Made by a program: the position numbers and the translations under genes. Below, piece by piece: positions 24,417-36,122 of a stretch of DNA of 64,000 nucleotides (its first letter is position 1; every line of letters begins with the position of its first letter). The DNA comes from Neoconidiobolus thromboides FSU 785 (lineage: Eukaryota; Entomophthoromycota; Entomophthoromycetes; Entomophthorales; Neoconidiobolaceae). Below the pieces are notes generated by a model. That model was not told the DNA's origin and did not search any database. It was given only the letters and a program-made list of their open reading frames with translations. The DNA lies in the NCBI GenBank assembly GCA_025603075.1, contig MU626265.1, positions 62,001 to 126,000 of the forward strand, given 5' to 3'.

Positions 24417-24522
24417 ATATGGGGATGTTTTTTTTGGTTTCATCACTTTTTCCATTTTTTAAGCCCTATTTAAACCGAAAGATTGTTGGTAAAACTATTA
24501 AACAAAAAATACATCCCCATAT
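24417..24522 (+). repeat. Family A MITE, forward copy downstream of LYS1
   Basis: ATATGGGGATGTTTTTTTTG start and ACATCCCCATAT end; the centre reads TTTAAGCCCTATTT, so the AGCGCT palindrome is slightly diverged. Confidence 0.9.
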
Positions 24523-24975
24523 AATAAATAATTAATTACTTATTTATTAAAATATTAAGTTTATAAAAGTTAAGTTATCTTGTTAAAAATTAATATTAAT
24601 AAAAAGTAAAATTATCCTTATTTAATGTAAAGCCTTAAAAATTAATTGTATAAATTGAGTATTAGTACAAAATATCTTAAATAAATTAATACATTTTAAA
24701 TTTTATCATTAATACTATTTATTATTGAATCATTAAAAATCAAACTATACAATATAGTTATAGAGTTAAAATGAATAAATATTATTAACTATCGTTAACT
24801 TAATATCAATCTATTATACATAAATAAAGTAATAAAAAGTAATTTTAAATTCCTAGTTAAAAACCAAAAAACAACTATTTTATAATAACTGAAACTAAAT
24901 CTATAATAAAATTGTTTACTATTATCTGAAATTATTTAACTTAAATATAGATAACAAAGGAAATAAAATTAATGT

Positions 24976-25076
24976 ATATGGGAATGTTTTTTTGGCTTCA
25001 TTACTTTTTCTATCTTTTAACCATTATTTGGGTGGAAAAATTGTTAATAAGATTCTTAAATACAAAAACATATCAT
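24976..25076 (+). repeat. Family A MITE, forward copy (3' end diverged)
   Basis: Starts ATATGGGAATGTTTTTTTGG; the right end reads ACAAAAACATATCATG instead of ATACATCCCCATAT. Confidence 0.8.
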
Positions 25077-26318
25077 GTTATTATTTTATTTTATTTCATT
25101 TTATAAATAGTAAAAGCTAAAAGCTTCTGATAAAAATTTAAGCTAGTAATAAGTTAAAGTACTTTCATTATTCTTAGCTAAAACATCAGTAAAACAATAT
25201 ATCAGGTTGAAAATGAAGCTTTGTTTTCTTCATATTAAAAATTAGATAAGGAATATTATTAATTACATTAATTTATTTTTTAATAACTATTATTAATAAA
25301 CTTAATTTTCAACTTTCTTAAAATTTTACTCTGTTTTTATACTTTCATATTTTATTACAAACAATTAAAAGTTCTAATTTTATATAGTTCTATTTTGCTT
25401 AACTAGTTTAATTACTCTTTTAATTGAAATATAGTAATTATTAGTTCTGAATGTATTAATACAAAAGAAGCTTAAATTAGTATATTCTCATTTGTTAACA
25501 TTAATGTTGACTTATTTTAAATAGTTAAATACTATTAGCTCATACTGAAATAAAACTTATAACTAATTTAAAAACTCAATTTCTTTAAAATGATTATAAT
25601 ATTAAATAATAATATGTGTCTAAAAGTTCATTTTTATTACATAATCATAGGATAAACAAATAAATAAAATTGAATTTATCTTTGAAATTTTTGCTTAATT
25701 GTTTTCAAGTTTATTTGTAATCTAATCAATTAATAATTATATCAATAAATTCAAAAAACTAAGTAAAAATTGAATTAAGAATTTAAACTTTATTTGAATT
25801 AAATTAAATTAAATTAAAATAATTAAAAATTGAAACATCAAAGTAAACTAAGCGTTAGAAAAGAAGTGTAGCTTAAAACTAGACAAAATTTAAATATTTA
25901 ATAAATATATTGAAGTAAAGATATTTGATTTTTTTCTAATTAGACTCAAAATTTTGATAAAGTTTGATATTATTCGCTGTTTTTTATTGCTCAATTAATT
26001 CTATTTAATCATTCAAATATAAAAACAATAGGATTGTATGAAACAATGGGATATTTTTAAACTAAACTATAATTTTATATTAATAAAGAAAAATAAAAAA
26101 TAAAAGATGGAAGATGAAGTAAATAAAAAAACAATAAAATTAAAGTTGCTTTAAAATATAGTCACAAAAGGACTTCTTTACTTTCGAAATAAATACAATT
26201 AAAGGCTACCAACTTGAAAATTTCGGTTTAAAACTAAATATTTGATTAAGAAACTCAAATTTCAAAATTTTTAAATAAATTTTTATTTATAAAAGAATTT
26301 CAATACTCAAAGAGCGAT

Positions 26319-27116
26319 TTAATATTTCTTCTTATGAGTTTTAGCAAGATGATCAGTAAATTCTTGGTATGGTGATTTAGAGAATTTAGTTTCAGTCCAG
26401 AGATCTGGGGTGAGGAAAGCGTAGGTGTTACCAATAGCAGCAAAGGTAGCTTTAACAAAGTTACCAAGAGTTCTGGTAGAACCACGGGAAGAGGTATAAC
26501 AATCAGTAATACCAGCAAGTTGAAGTACCTTCTTTGGAGTTGGTGCAGCAACAATACCGGTACCACGTGGAGCTGGTACTAAACGGGTAATAACGGAACC
26601 ACATTTACCAGTGACCTTAATTGGTACGGTATGGGGTTCACCAAGATTAGTTCCCCAATAACCACGACGAACTGGAATAATAGAAAGTTTAGCAAGGATG
26701 ATTGCACCACGAATAGAGGTAGCTACTTCCTTGGAGCACTTAACACCAAGACCAATATGACCATCACCATCACCAATGACAACGAAAGCCTTAAAGCGGG
26801 TACGTTGACCAGCAGTAGTTTGTTTTTGAACTGGCATAATCTTCATGACTTCATCCTTAAGTTTTGGTAAAAAGAAATCAACGATTTGGAACTCCTTAAT
26901 TGGGAGAGAGAAAAGGTAAATTTGTTCAATGGATTTGATCTTACCATCTTTGACAAGACGTCCAAGCTTAGTAACTGGGACCCATTCCTTTTCTTCTTGT
27001 CTTCCACGGCCACCACGTCCACGGCCACCACGACCACGTCCACGGCCACCAGCTCCACGACCACGACCAAATCCACCACGGGAGCCACGAGTATCGGCTA
27101 CAGCACTGTCAGCCAT
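26319..27116 (-). CDS. RPS2: 40S ribosomal protein uS5 (S2)
   Basis: Single-exon 265-aa ORF with an RGG-rich N-terminus ([18 protein letters not shown]), which is the typical arginine-methylation tail of eukaryotic S2. The S5 domain follows: [77 protein letters not shown] and the C-terminal [20 protein letters not shown]. It is a core protein of the 40S subunit near the mRNA entry channel. Synonymous codon use is clearly less AT-biased than in neighbouring genes (many C/G third positions), as expected for a highly expressed gene. No introns in the coding sequence. Confidence 0.97.
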   Translation of the reverse strand: MADSAVADTRGSRGGFGRGRGAGGRGRGRGGRGRGGRGRQEEKEWVPVTKLGRLVKDGKIKSIEQIYLFSLPIKEFQIVDFFLPKLKDEVMKIMPVQKQTTAGQRTRFKAFVVIGDGDGHIGLGVKCSKEVATSIRGAIILAKLSIIPVRRGYWGTNLGEPHTVPIKVTGKCGSVITRLVPAPRGTGIVAAPTPKKVLQLAGITDCYTSSRGSTRTLGNFVKATFAAIGNTYAFLTPDLWTETKFSKSPYQEFTDHLAKTHKKKY

Positions 27117-27136
27117 TCTAATAATGGTTGTTCGAT

Positions 27137-27145
27137 GTAGGGTTT
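27137..27145 (-). promoter_or_regulatory. Telo-box-like motif upstream of RPS2
   Basis: On the minus strand the sequence reads TAAACCCTA about 20 nt upstream of the RPS2 start codon. Telo-box motifs of this form are known near ribosomal protein genes in other eukaryotes. Whether it lies in the promoter or the 5' UTR is unknown, and a single occurrence may be chance. Confidence 0.35.
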
Positions 27146-27845
27146 AAGAAAATGAGTTGAGTTTAAATCGACCTTAAAGCTGATATACAAATGATAAATG
27201 GTTTTATTAAAAAAACGCTTTATCAAAACAAACAATAAGTTAGAGAGAACGAGTCAAAAATGAAAATTTTAGGTCATTTATATACGACCCTTTACCCATG
27301 AAAATTATAAAAATTTTATGCCAATCAAAAGTGATAGCGTATTTTTTGATTGGCTAAAATGAAAAAATTTTCTATTTTAAAGAATTTCAAATTACGATGG
27401 ATTAAATTTTAATGAGATATCCACAAAGTAAAGGGCTTTCCAATAGTCATTTCTTGATGATAGTATTCTAAACAAAAAAGATAAACAGAAGTATAATGAT
27501 ACAAGCATATTTATTCCATCTATCAATTTATGCAATAAAAGTTAAAAAAGCAATGTTGAAGTAAAATTCTAGAAAGTTCATAAAATTGCTTTCAAAGGAT
27601 AGAAAGTTAATTTATTTTAAACTCAGTGAAGATAAAAAGAGATTATTATTTTTTTAAAGTATAAGTAAATTGAGATTAGTAATTTTGAATGGGATTTTAT
27701 CATAGATTTCTAAATAATGACTTTCAAATTAAAAAGATAAAAAGTTCGATGATGATTGGATTGGAAGTTTTTGCATTGAATCAATTACGCAAACTCAAAA
27801 TATAGATGCAATAAAAGCTAAAATACTCATAAAGTTAGTTTACTT

Positions 27846-27931
27846 TTGAAGTGTTTCCTAAGTTTCATTATTTTTCATTAAGTGTTATTAAATGTAAAAA
27901 ATATTGGCTTTAAAAAAACATCTCTCCTTTA
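27846..27931 (+). repeat. Family A MITE, degenerate forward copy
   Basis: AGTTTCATTATTTTTCATTA and AAGTGTTATTAAATG match the forward-arm order, ending AAAACATCTCTCC. Termini are eroded. Confidence 0.5.
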
Positions 27932-28160
27932 AAAGCAAAAAACAACTTGATTATTTTAGTTCAAAATAAATTTTAATTTAATACTAATTAATTGTTAGTT
28001 TAAATTTTAGAATTTTACATAAGGTAATTGTTTGTATTTAATTAAATAGAAGACATTTACGAATATTTGTTAAACTTATTAATCTTTATAATAAGAAATT
28101 AAGAAATTAAGAAATTAAAATTTTTATATATTTAAATATAAATTTTATGTAAGTATTAAA

Positions 28161-28242
28161 ATATAGGGATGTATTTTAACAATTTTGTTGACAATTTTTC
28201 CGCTCAAATAGCGCTCAAAAGATGAAAAGTGAAGTGTTGTCC
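28161..28242 (-). repeat. Family A MITE, reverse copy (truncated)
   Basis: ATATAGGGATGTATTTTAAC start and TTTTTCCGCTCAAATAGCGC centre; it ends GTTGTCCCC and runs directly into an oppositely oriented copy. Confidence 0.75.
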
Positions 28243-28346
28243 CCTAAGAAGTATTTTTAGTTCTTATCATTTTCCCCATTTTTTAAACCCAATTTGAGAT
28301 GAAAAATTATTAGCAAAATTCCTAAACAAAAAATATAACCTCATAA
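28243..28346 (+). repeat. Family A MITE, degenerate forward copy
   Basis: Contains CATTTTTTAAACCCAATTTG and AATTATTAGCAAAATTCCTA, ending TAACCTCATA. It is joined head to head with the copy at 28161. Confidence 0.65.
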
Positions 28347-28565
28347 AGTTTTATCAGTAACTTAAGCAATTAATTTAAATATTGAAAAACTAAAATTTAA
28401 TTAAAATTTAAAATCTAAAAACAGTAATTATTAAATTATAAATTTATTAGTAATAAAGCCTTAATTAAAAAATGTTTTATTCGTTTTTAAGCTTTTATTT
28501 TACTAAAAGTAATAACTATTTAACTTGTAATAATAATAAACTACATATCAGATTTTGTTAGATTT

Positions 28566-28673
28566 TATGTGAGGATGTTTTTTTTGATTTCATTACTTTT
28601 TCCATTTTTTGAGCATTATTTGAGCGGAAATTTTATCAGCAAAATTCTCAAACAAAAAAATCCGTCCCCATAT
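28566..28673 (+). repeat. Family A MITE, forward copy
   Basis: ATGTGAGGATGTTTTTTTTG start, TTTTTGAGCATTATTTGAG centre, TCCGTCCCCATAT end. Confidence 0.85.
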
Positions 28674-29263
28674 TTTACCTGTTTTCAGTTTAATTGCTTT
28701 ATATTTTATAAAGAAATTTACAGCTTAAAACAACTGATTAACTAGTTTTTATTTTTACTCAAAATATTAATAGTTTAAATAAATAATAGTATATTTTAAT
28801 AATAAATCTTTTTTATTTTTTGAATTTATAGTCAACTTATTTTAATATAAAACAATAGTAATACTAAAACTATAATGGTTAGACTTATATTAAAAAATAA
28901 TAATAAATATTTAGTTACAACTGTTACAATTTTCTATTTTAATTTTAGTTATATAAAAGTGCCTAAAGTAATTTTGTTTTTTTATTTAATTTTTAAAAAA
29001 ATTTTAAAAATAAATTCTTTGTTAAAAAGTGAAAGTATTTAATAGTTTTAAGCTATTTTATTATAATACATATTACAAGTTAACAGAGTTTTTACTAAAT
29101 TTAATAAAAATGACTAAATTAGCAATAGCTTTGTTAATATAACTATATATCAATATCAATATTAATTATAGTTAATTATTTTCATATGATATAAGCAGTA
29201 TAATAAAAGTTCTTATTTATTATTATGATTATTTATTTTTTAATTATTCATTAACTTAGCTAT

Positions 29264-29370
29264 TAATAGAGGATGTATTTTTGTATTTGAGAATTTTAGT
29301 AACAATTTTTCCACTCAAATAGTGCTTAAAAGATGGAAAAAGTAATGAAGCCAAAAAAACATCCCCATAT
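29264..29370 (-). repeat. Family A MITE, reverse copy abutting family B
   Basis: AGAGGATGTATTTTTG start, TTTTTCCACTCAAATAGTGC centre, ACATCCCCATAT end. The next base begins the left terminal repeat of a family B element. Confidence 0.88.
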
Positions 29371-29925
29371 GTGAAATCTGATACTCAGTGATTGGAGTCA
29401 GAAACAGCTATTGTTTGGTTGGCTATACTGTAAGTCGAAAGGTCTTAGTTTATATAACTAAGATAGAATTTGGATTATGAAGAATAGCAAGTAATATGCT
29501 ACAGACTATGTAAGACAAATAGAATAGACAATACTACTGTAAAATCTACGTAAACTGCTATCAAAAATATTTAGTGACTTTATTAGATATACGATATTGG
29601 GGAATAATTCAATTAAAAAGTCTCAAACTACTATGTTCTAAAGTCTCTTTTGTACTCCAACAAGCATGTATATCAAAACGAGAGGATAATGTCCCTTGTA
29701 ATTATATGGTAGAAACTCTCATAGCAAATCAAACTAAGAACATGAGGTTGATTTCCTCCGAACTCGAGAACACAACAGCTTAGGTGATTGTTATGCTATA
29801 ATTAACCATGGGACTGACAAAGCGATATTTCACACCTAGCTACATAAACTAAAATCTTCCGACTTACGGCTAGTCGATTAACCAAAAACTGCTTTCGACT
29901 CCAATCACTGAGTACCAGGTTTCAC
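29371..29925 (+). mobile_element. Family B non-autonomous TIR element (555 bp)
   Basis: The left end GTGAAATCTGATACTCAGTG is the inverted counterpart of the right end, which ends CACTGAGTACCAGGTTTCAC. The inverted similarity extends inward to about 90 bp on each side, including AGTCGAAAGGTCTTAGTTTA against its partner near 29840-29870. ATA flanks both sides if one base is added to each terminus, suggesting a 2-3 bp target duplication. It has no transposase ORF; a 69-codon ORF inside is not convincing. A diverged inverted relative is at 13597-14059. Confidence 0.85.
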
Positions 29926-29974
29926 AATATTATATATATTTTGAAATTTTACTTACTTTAAAATAAAATTTATC

Positions 29975-30081
29975 ATATGGGGATGTATTTTTGTATTTAA
30001 GAGTTTTACTAACAATTTTTCCACTCAAATAGCGCTTAAAAGATGAAAAAAATAATGAAGTCAGAAAAAATATCCCCATAT
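29975..30081 (-). repeat. Family A MITE, reverse copy
   Basis: ATATGGGGATGTATTTTTGT start, ACTCAAATAGCGCTTAAAAG centre, ATATCCCCATAT end. Confidence 0.9.
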
Positions 30082-31197
30082 TTTATTGAAAAATTTAGTG
30101 TTTTTATAAAATCATAAAAATAGAGATTTTAAAAATATAATTTATATAGTTTCTTCTATACTAAAGTAATAATAACCAAAATCAAACATTATTTAAATAT
30201 AATAAAAAACTATTAGGTTTGATATCATTTAGTTTATATTTGATTTAAAATATTTATAAAATAATCAAAAATAATTAAAAATAACCAAAAAATAGCTTAA
30301 AAACCAATTCTTAAATATAAAAAATTAGCTTAAAATAGCATAAAAATTCTATAATAAATTTCAATATAATTTAACTAAAAACAAGTAAATATTATCAGAT
30401 TAAAAAAACATTTATAAAAAAATTAAATTTTAATTTCTTATTAAAATTTATATACTAAATAAATAAATAAATAAAATAACAATAGCTATTGATTGCTCTT
30501 TGTACTTATTAATAAAATCAAAACAATATGCTAATTAAGAGGTTTAGCCAGTATATTTTCAAATCATTTAATTCAATAGGTTGATTAAAATAGCAACTAT
30601 TATTAGCTCAATTTTAATATAATTTAAACTTGGCCAATATAAAATGAATATTTACTTATATTAAAATTAAATCAGTATTATGTAAAAATGTTTTTTGATT
30701 TTATAAATTTATAAAATCCTATTTTGCTATATTCAATTAATTTTTTATAAATAAAAACTGACAAAAGACTAATCTAAGCAGTTAAAATCAATTTTTAAAA
30801 ATTTCAAACAAGTAAAAAAAAGCAAAAATTAAAGTAATTTAGGTTTGATAAAGGTAAATTTACTAACTTTAAAATTCTTCGGCAGTTTATATAATAAAAG
30901 TTAATACTTTATATAAAAAGCTATTATTTAAATTTAACTTAACAAAACTACTTCTATTAAGTTTAAATTACTTTAATTTTTGCCCGCTTTTTTTGCTTAT
31001 TTAATTTTTTAGAAATTTGATCTTAACCACTCAGACTAGTTTTTACCTGATAAGGGATGAAATTTAGTCCACTAATCATCACTCAATTAAAGGTAAAGAA
31101 CAAATATAAGTGGACTTTTATTAAGATTAACCTATTTTTTTACAGTTAAGTAAATTAAGAAAAGGAACTTTACTTTATTTTTAAATTTTTGAAAAAT

Positions 31198-33185
31198 ATG
31201 TACAACAAGGCAAAAGATAGTTTATCTAAGGGATTTGCTTATTTACGCAAACAACTTGGTAATCCAATCTCCTCTGAGCCTGAGGATGGTCAACAAAACA
31301 GCAGCAATAATGTTAAACTCAAAAGAGAAGAATCCAGCGCCCTTGGGGTTGCTGCAGAAGGACAGTTAAACATTCAAAATGATGTTACTATTGAAAGTAA
31401 TGTTGATGAAAACAGTAAGCCATAATATAAATAAATGATATAGCCAAAATAACTCATTTAATCTCCTGAAGTCCCTTCAATTGAAACCGTTGCAAGTAGT
31501 CCTATTTTTGACTCAATAAAAAGAGTTAGAATGCTTGACGAAATTAAGCAATCGGAAGATGGAAGAGATGTTTTCGTGTTTGGTAATGTTGGAGAATGTA
31601 AGATATGAGTTTAAGATATTTAGAAATACACTAATTTTTATTTTTTTAGTTGTACATGTTAATGAGATGAACGTTGTAAATGAGAATGATGTTCTTAAGG
31701 TTGCTAAAGATGGAGAGTTAGCTCCTTATAAGCCAAGTTATCAAACTTTAATTATCACAGATGGTTACCCATATAAGAGGGGTCATGGTCCTGGTTTAGT
31801 GAACCAGAGTTTTTTCTGCTATGCAAATGCATTCTTACAGTGCATATTCAATCTAAATTTATTCAAAGATTTGATCATGTCTCAAGCGCAATTCAAATGT
31901 AGGCTAATTTTATTTATATTTAATAATACTTATATTCTTAAAGGTATCCATGGGTTCAAAAATGAGTCTACATGTTTATTATGCTTCTTTCGAAAAGCAT
32001 TACCATCAATTTATAATGGTGAAATCATAGAGACTTATTTTTTTGGATTGTATTATTATATTGAAGGTAAATAATATTTAATTCATGCTGTAACAGTGCT
32101 AAATATTTTAGGACAAATGATTAAAGCTGATACAAGTACTAACGCAATGAGAGATACATCTGAATTTGGTTTACTTTTGCTTGAATTACTTGAGAAGTGT
32201 TTTATTAATATGGTTAATGATTGGTAAGTTGGTTAGTAGTATACAAAAGCTTTAACTAATAGTTTTATCAGGTCATTTTATCACATTAACAAAATGGATA
32301 ACCCAGTTTGCCAAGTATTTAGTACAACTATGAGGGATACAACTTTATGTGATTTAATGGGACATGAGTCAAACCATTTTTTTACTGATTTTTTTCTGGA
32401 AGTTCCAATACTGAAATATTACCAAACACCTGATGGCGTATTTGCTTATCCTCTTGAAAACATTTATGAATGCCTAAATGAAAAATTTACAGTTGAAGAC
32501 ATTGAATTCAGATGTTCACAATGTGATGAGGAAGAGCCACAATGTAAAAATGAATGCAGAGGTGGTAAAAAGATTCACAAAATGAGCAAACCTGCAAAAG
32601 TCTTATTTATTAAACTTAACAGAGTTGACGATATGGATCCTACAACAAAAATTGAAAGTTCAGTCGAGTTCCCGATTATGTTGGATGTATCCGAATATAC
32701 AGTTAATGATCAGACTGCCAAGTATCAATTAAACTCTATCATTTTACATGATAGCGCAGTAAATAGCTCAGAGGGAGGGCACTATATTACAGTTACTAGG
32801 AATGATAAGAATCAGTATTATTACATGGACGACTCTAGGAAACCAAGGTTAATTAACTTTGAAACCGAAAGAGAAAGTTTATATAAGCAAGCTTGTTTTC
32901 TATCTTATGTTTTGGTAGAAAGTGGAGAAGTTGAAGAGAAGCAATATAGCTATATCGAATTAGCTAAAAACCATTTAAAGAAAGGTATATTATTGTGTTT
33001 ATTTAAATTTAGCTAAACTTTTTTAATTAGATAAAGTAGATACTGTGACTAATAAAAATAAACTTAACAAAAAGAAGCTTAATAAAAAGAACCTTGGGCA
33101 GATACTAAGAGCTAAAAAAAGGAGACCAGAAGATGATGATCAATCCCAAACAGAGAAAAGTGTAAAAAAAGTATTTAAAAATTAA
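31198..33185 (+). CDS. Divergent ubiquitin carboxyl-terminal hydrolase (USP family)
   Basis: Seven exons, 31198-31414, 31472-31597, 31650-31898, 31944-32066, 32112-32223, 32272-32984 and 33031-33185, give 564 aa. The exon 1/2 acceptor is the least certain junction. The catalytic domain starts at GPGLVNQSFFCYANAFLQCI, keeping the oxyanion Asn and nucleophile Cys171, although the usual GNT before Cys is SFF. A zinc-ribbon-like CSQCDEEEPQCKNEC lies in the fingers, then SKPAKVLFIKLNRVD, and the His box SEGGHYITV (His446) with YYYMDDSRK. The Cys/His pair is intact, so it may be active in removing ubiquitin, but the Cys box is unusual. The C-terminus is a lysine-rich tail (KLNKKKLNKKNLGQILRAKK) that may be nuclear or nucleolar. 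It converges on pelota 355 bp away. Confidence 0.82.
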
Positions 33186-33539
33186 ATTAAATTAAATTAT
33201 TTTAAAAATTACTCAAAAATAAATTATTGTTATCACTATGTTGAACTTTTTAAACTTTTAATTCTAAAATAAAAATTACCACGTTTTTAGATTGACCAAT
33301 TGGCAATTATTTGAAATTGATAGGTAATGTGTAATTATAATAAAACTTAACCGTATTACAATCTCTATTCTACTTATATTTATACTAACATTCAAGTATA
33401 ATAGAATTAAACATAATATTCATCTCATTTAATGAAGTTCTACACTTTTAATGTTTTAATATTAAGGTTTATAATGTAAACTAATTTATTTCCATTAGTG
33501 ACCATCAACTACCTTTAAATTGTTTTTATTTAATTAAGT
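33186..33539. other. Intergenic gap, USP / pelota 3' ends
   Basis: A 354-bp AT-rich gap between convergent genes. Nothing recognisable apart from presumed polyadenylation signals. Confidence 0.6.
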
Positions 33540-35085
33540 TTATCCTTCTTCAACCTCAATATCCTCAATATCAGGCAAAGGAAATTTAAGGATAGCAGCA
33601 ATACCAGACAGTTGATTAAGTTCTAAGACTGATTATAGATAATGTTTATAAAAATAAAAATAAAAATCTTACGCTCGCCAGATATATGTAAACTTGAAAA
33701 AACAAGTGCTTCACCACCTGAATTCCTTGTCTGCTGTACCATTTTATTATACATCTTCCTTGTTGGAATATCAGCTGATCTAACATAAAAAAGATTACCA
33801 AATTACACTTTTGTATTTCTGTCTACATAATTTCTACCTAAATAATTCATCCGTAATTAAGAGGGTTTGAATAGCTCCAGATTGATTTGCTAATTTTACA
33901 TGTTGGATGCCGTAAAATGCACGATCTGGGTCCCTATCTAACATGACATAAAATTTGTCCAAGGCAGATACTTCACGAGTAGCTTTAGTGTCACTCATTT
34001 TGATCTTAATTGTTGGATCTGCCATCACTTCTTGTAAGGCATGTTTATGCCCGCTTGAAGCATGGATTGGAATAAATTTAAATTTGTTTTGCAAAATTAC
34101 TTTATTATCTTGTTTCTATACATTTTTAATGTTAGTTCTAATGTTTATATAATAAGTTGATATTTACTATCGCTTGGTCAAAGATATAGGTATAAAACTG
34201 ATCCTGAATAATTTAGTATTAAAATTTATAGTAATATAGTAGTTTACTTTTATAAATCCAGGCCCAGCAATAATAATAACTTTTAATACTTCAAAATTAA
34301 AATGTAACACCAACGCTTGATAAACTTGGTCGAAGAATCTTAGTAAGCCCTAGTAATAGATGTAGTTAGTTCAAACCAATTTATAATAAAATAAATTTAC
34401 TTTTTCATGATTTGTAACTGACCCTCTTCTTTTTCTTGGAATGGGCGCCTCGATTCTTTGTCTAACTATAGTCATATGGCTTGTAACCAAACAAACGTTA
34501 GCAAGTCCTTAAAAAGATAAGTAATCAACCTTGAAACTGGTTTCTTTATTTTACCTTCTTGTAGCACAATAGCGGCTACTTCTGCACTTTTGGTAACGTC
34601 ACAAGCATCCTTGATTCTCTCCATGTCCATCGAGTCCCAATGTTCTTTAATTAATGTGAAGGTCTGATTTAACTCTAAGTCGATAGTATGGAAAGCGCCC
34701 AGCTTTAATAGTTTTTAGTTAAAATCAATCAAAATGTTGGCTTCACTTACTTTGATATATTTATTCTCCGTTATGTTTTTACCGTTAATTCGAAGAAGAC
34801 AGGTAGAGGTATCAAACTCAATCTCAGTTATTGAAATTGTTATTGTTAACTTTACTCGTGTACTATCCGCTGAGCCTGTAGCAGTGTCTAATCGTACGCG
34901 TCTGGTTTTGTCTTGTTACTTTTGTTTATTTTAGTTGCATGTATTTTTTACCTCTCTGTACTTGACTTTAGTTGATCCCCTTTATTTAGTAAGTTATATA
35001 CGTGCCACATGTCTTCATCTTCTTCGCATATTAGACGCACATATCCTGAGCCATCCCTTTCTATAGATTTTGATAGTAGTTTCAT
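33540..35085 (-). CDS. DOM34: Pelota / Dom34 ribosome-rescue factor
   Basis: Nine exons, joined in coding order: 35085-34952, 34901-34751, 34702-34555, 34507-34401, 34349-34248, 34203-34168, 34115-33838, 33779-33673, 33628-33540, give 383 aa with all phases closing. It is an eRF1-like protein lacking a GGQ loop that with Hbs1 dissociates stalled ribosomes (No-Go and Non-Stop decay). Signatures: [130 protein letters not shown] and SSLHISGE. The acidic tail [10 protein letters not shown] is typical. The IPRKRRG stretch is kept. Confidence 0.95.
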
Positions 35086-35160
35086 GCTATCAAGTTTAAT
35101 TTGCTAATCAGACTAAAATGATTTTTGAGCTTATTTTTTTTTTGTGATTGAAGTGACTTT

Positions 35161-35355
35161 ATTAGGTCATTTAAAATATTCCAGTATAGGTTCATGCACA
35201 TCAAAAAATTTGTTAGTTATTAGTTGCAATACCACTAAAAAAGCTGCGCTGAAATATTCTCGTTTTTACTGATAAGAAAATTTTACTGTTGCAGCCAAAA
35301 ATTAGTAGATTTTTATGTGCATGAATTTACACTAGAACATTGCGAACGACCTAAT
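35161..35355. mobile_element. Family C short TIR element (195 bp)
   Basis: Begins ATTAGGTC and ends GACCTAAT. Its first about 50 bp is an imperfect inverted copy of its last about 55 bp; the best-matching core is TTCATGCACAT against ATGTGCATGAA. Flanking TTA/TAA triplets may be a target duplication. No coding capacity; only one copy seen in the window. Confidence 0.75.
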
Positions 35356-36018
35356 AATAACCATTATAACTTTACTGTGACCTAAGTTGTGGCAATTTTT
35401 AGAGTTAGATAGTTGATTATTTTTTAATGGCTAATTATTATATTCTAGTTTGATTTTGGCAGAATTGTATTTTAAATGAATAGTTAATAACTTATAGCAA
35501 GGTTAGAGCAGCTGCAAATTTGACTTGAACTACAAAATCGAATCGTGCTTAAAATTATTTATGATGTTATCATTACTCATCTGAACTTTGTCTAATTTAT
35601 AACTACAGTTTAAGAATATCTAAAACAATATTATTTCAAATTTTAATAAGTTAAAGCAATGTTATATTACTTTATTGAATAAACGAAGAAATTTTAATAG
35701 TAAAAATTTACTTCTAGTATTACTATCAATAACTCTGAATTTGCTACAGGTTGATAGCTCTTTAAACATAAAACAAACATTTAATATTCTTAAATAGAAT
35801 AAAAAATCATCAGATATAGTCACTTTTTATAGTGTTTTTTTATAATTTACTTTATAAATAGTTTATCTGAAAATTAGTAGGTCTATTTAATAAAATCCTG
35901 GTTTTAAGGGAGATGTACTATAATGTTAATGTATATGAGTGAGAAGTATTATTAAACGTTTTATAAAATTCTATTACTAAATACTACATATTATCATGGT
36001 TGCTTTGGCAACTTTACT

Positions 36019-36122
36019 ATATAGGGATGTTTTTTTGGCTTCATTACTTTTTCTATCTTTTAAACACTATTTAAGCGAAAAAAATTGTTAATAAAATTCT
36101 TAAACACAAAAATAATCCCATA
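36019..36122 (+). repeat. Family A MITE, forward copy
   Basis: ATATAGGGATGTTTTTTTGG start, TTTAAACACTATTTAAGCG centre, AATAATCCCATA end. Confidence 0.85.

Larger units (their letters stand above)
24286..26318. other. Intergenic region with two MITEs
   Basis: Lies between convergent LYS1 and RPS2. It contains family A copies at 24417 and 24976. The rest is AT-rich with no ORF or RNA gene recognised. Confidence 0.65.
27146..31197. other. Gene-free repeat island
   Basis: Four kilobases between RPS2 and the ubiquitin protease without a supported gene. It holds family A MITEs at 27846, 28161, 28243, 28566, 29264 and 29975 and an intact family B element at 29371. The first 150 bp upstream of RPS2 should contain its promoter. 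Confidence 0.65.

Noticed and set aside
26300-27147. Several ORFs overlapping RPS2 in other frames on both strands
   Set aside because: They are shadows of the RPS2 coding sequence, caused by its RGG repeat and richer GC content.
29574-29783. 69-codon ORF inside the family B element
   Set aside because: No transposase motif, starts from the element's interior and is not kept in the inverted copy at 13597-14059.
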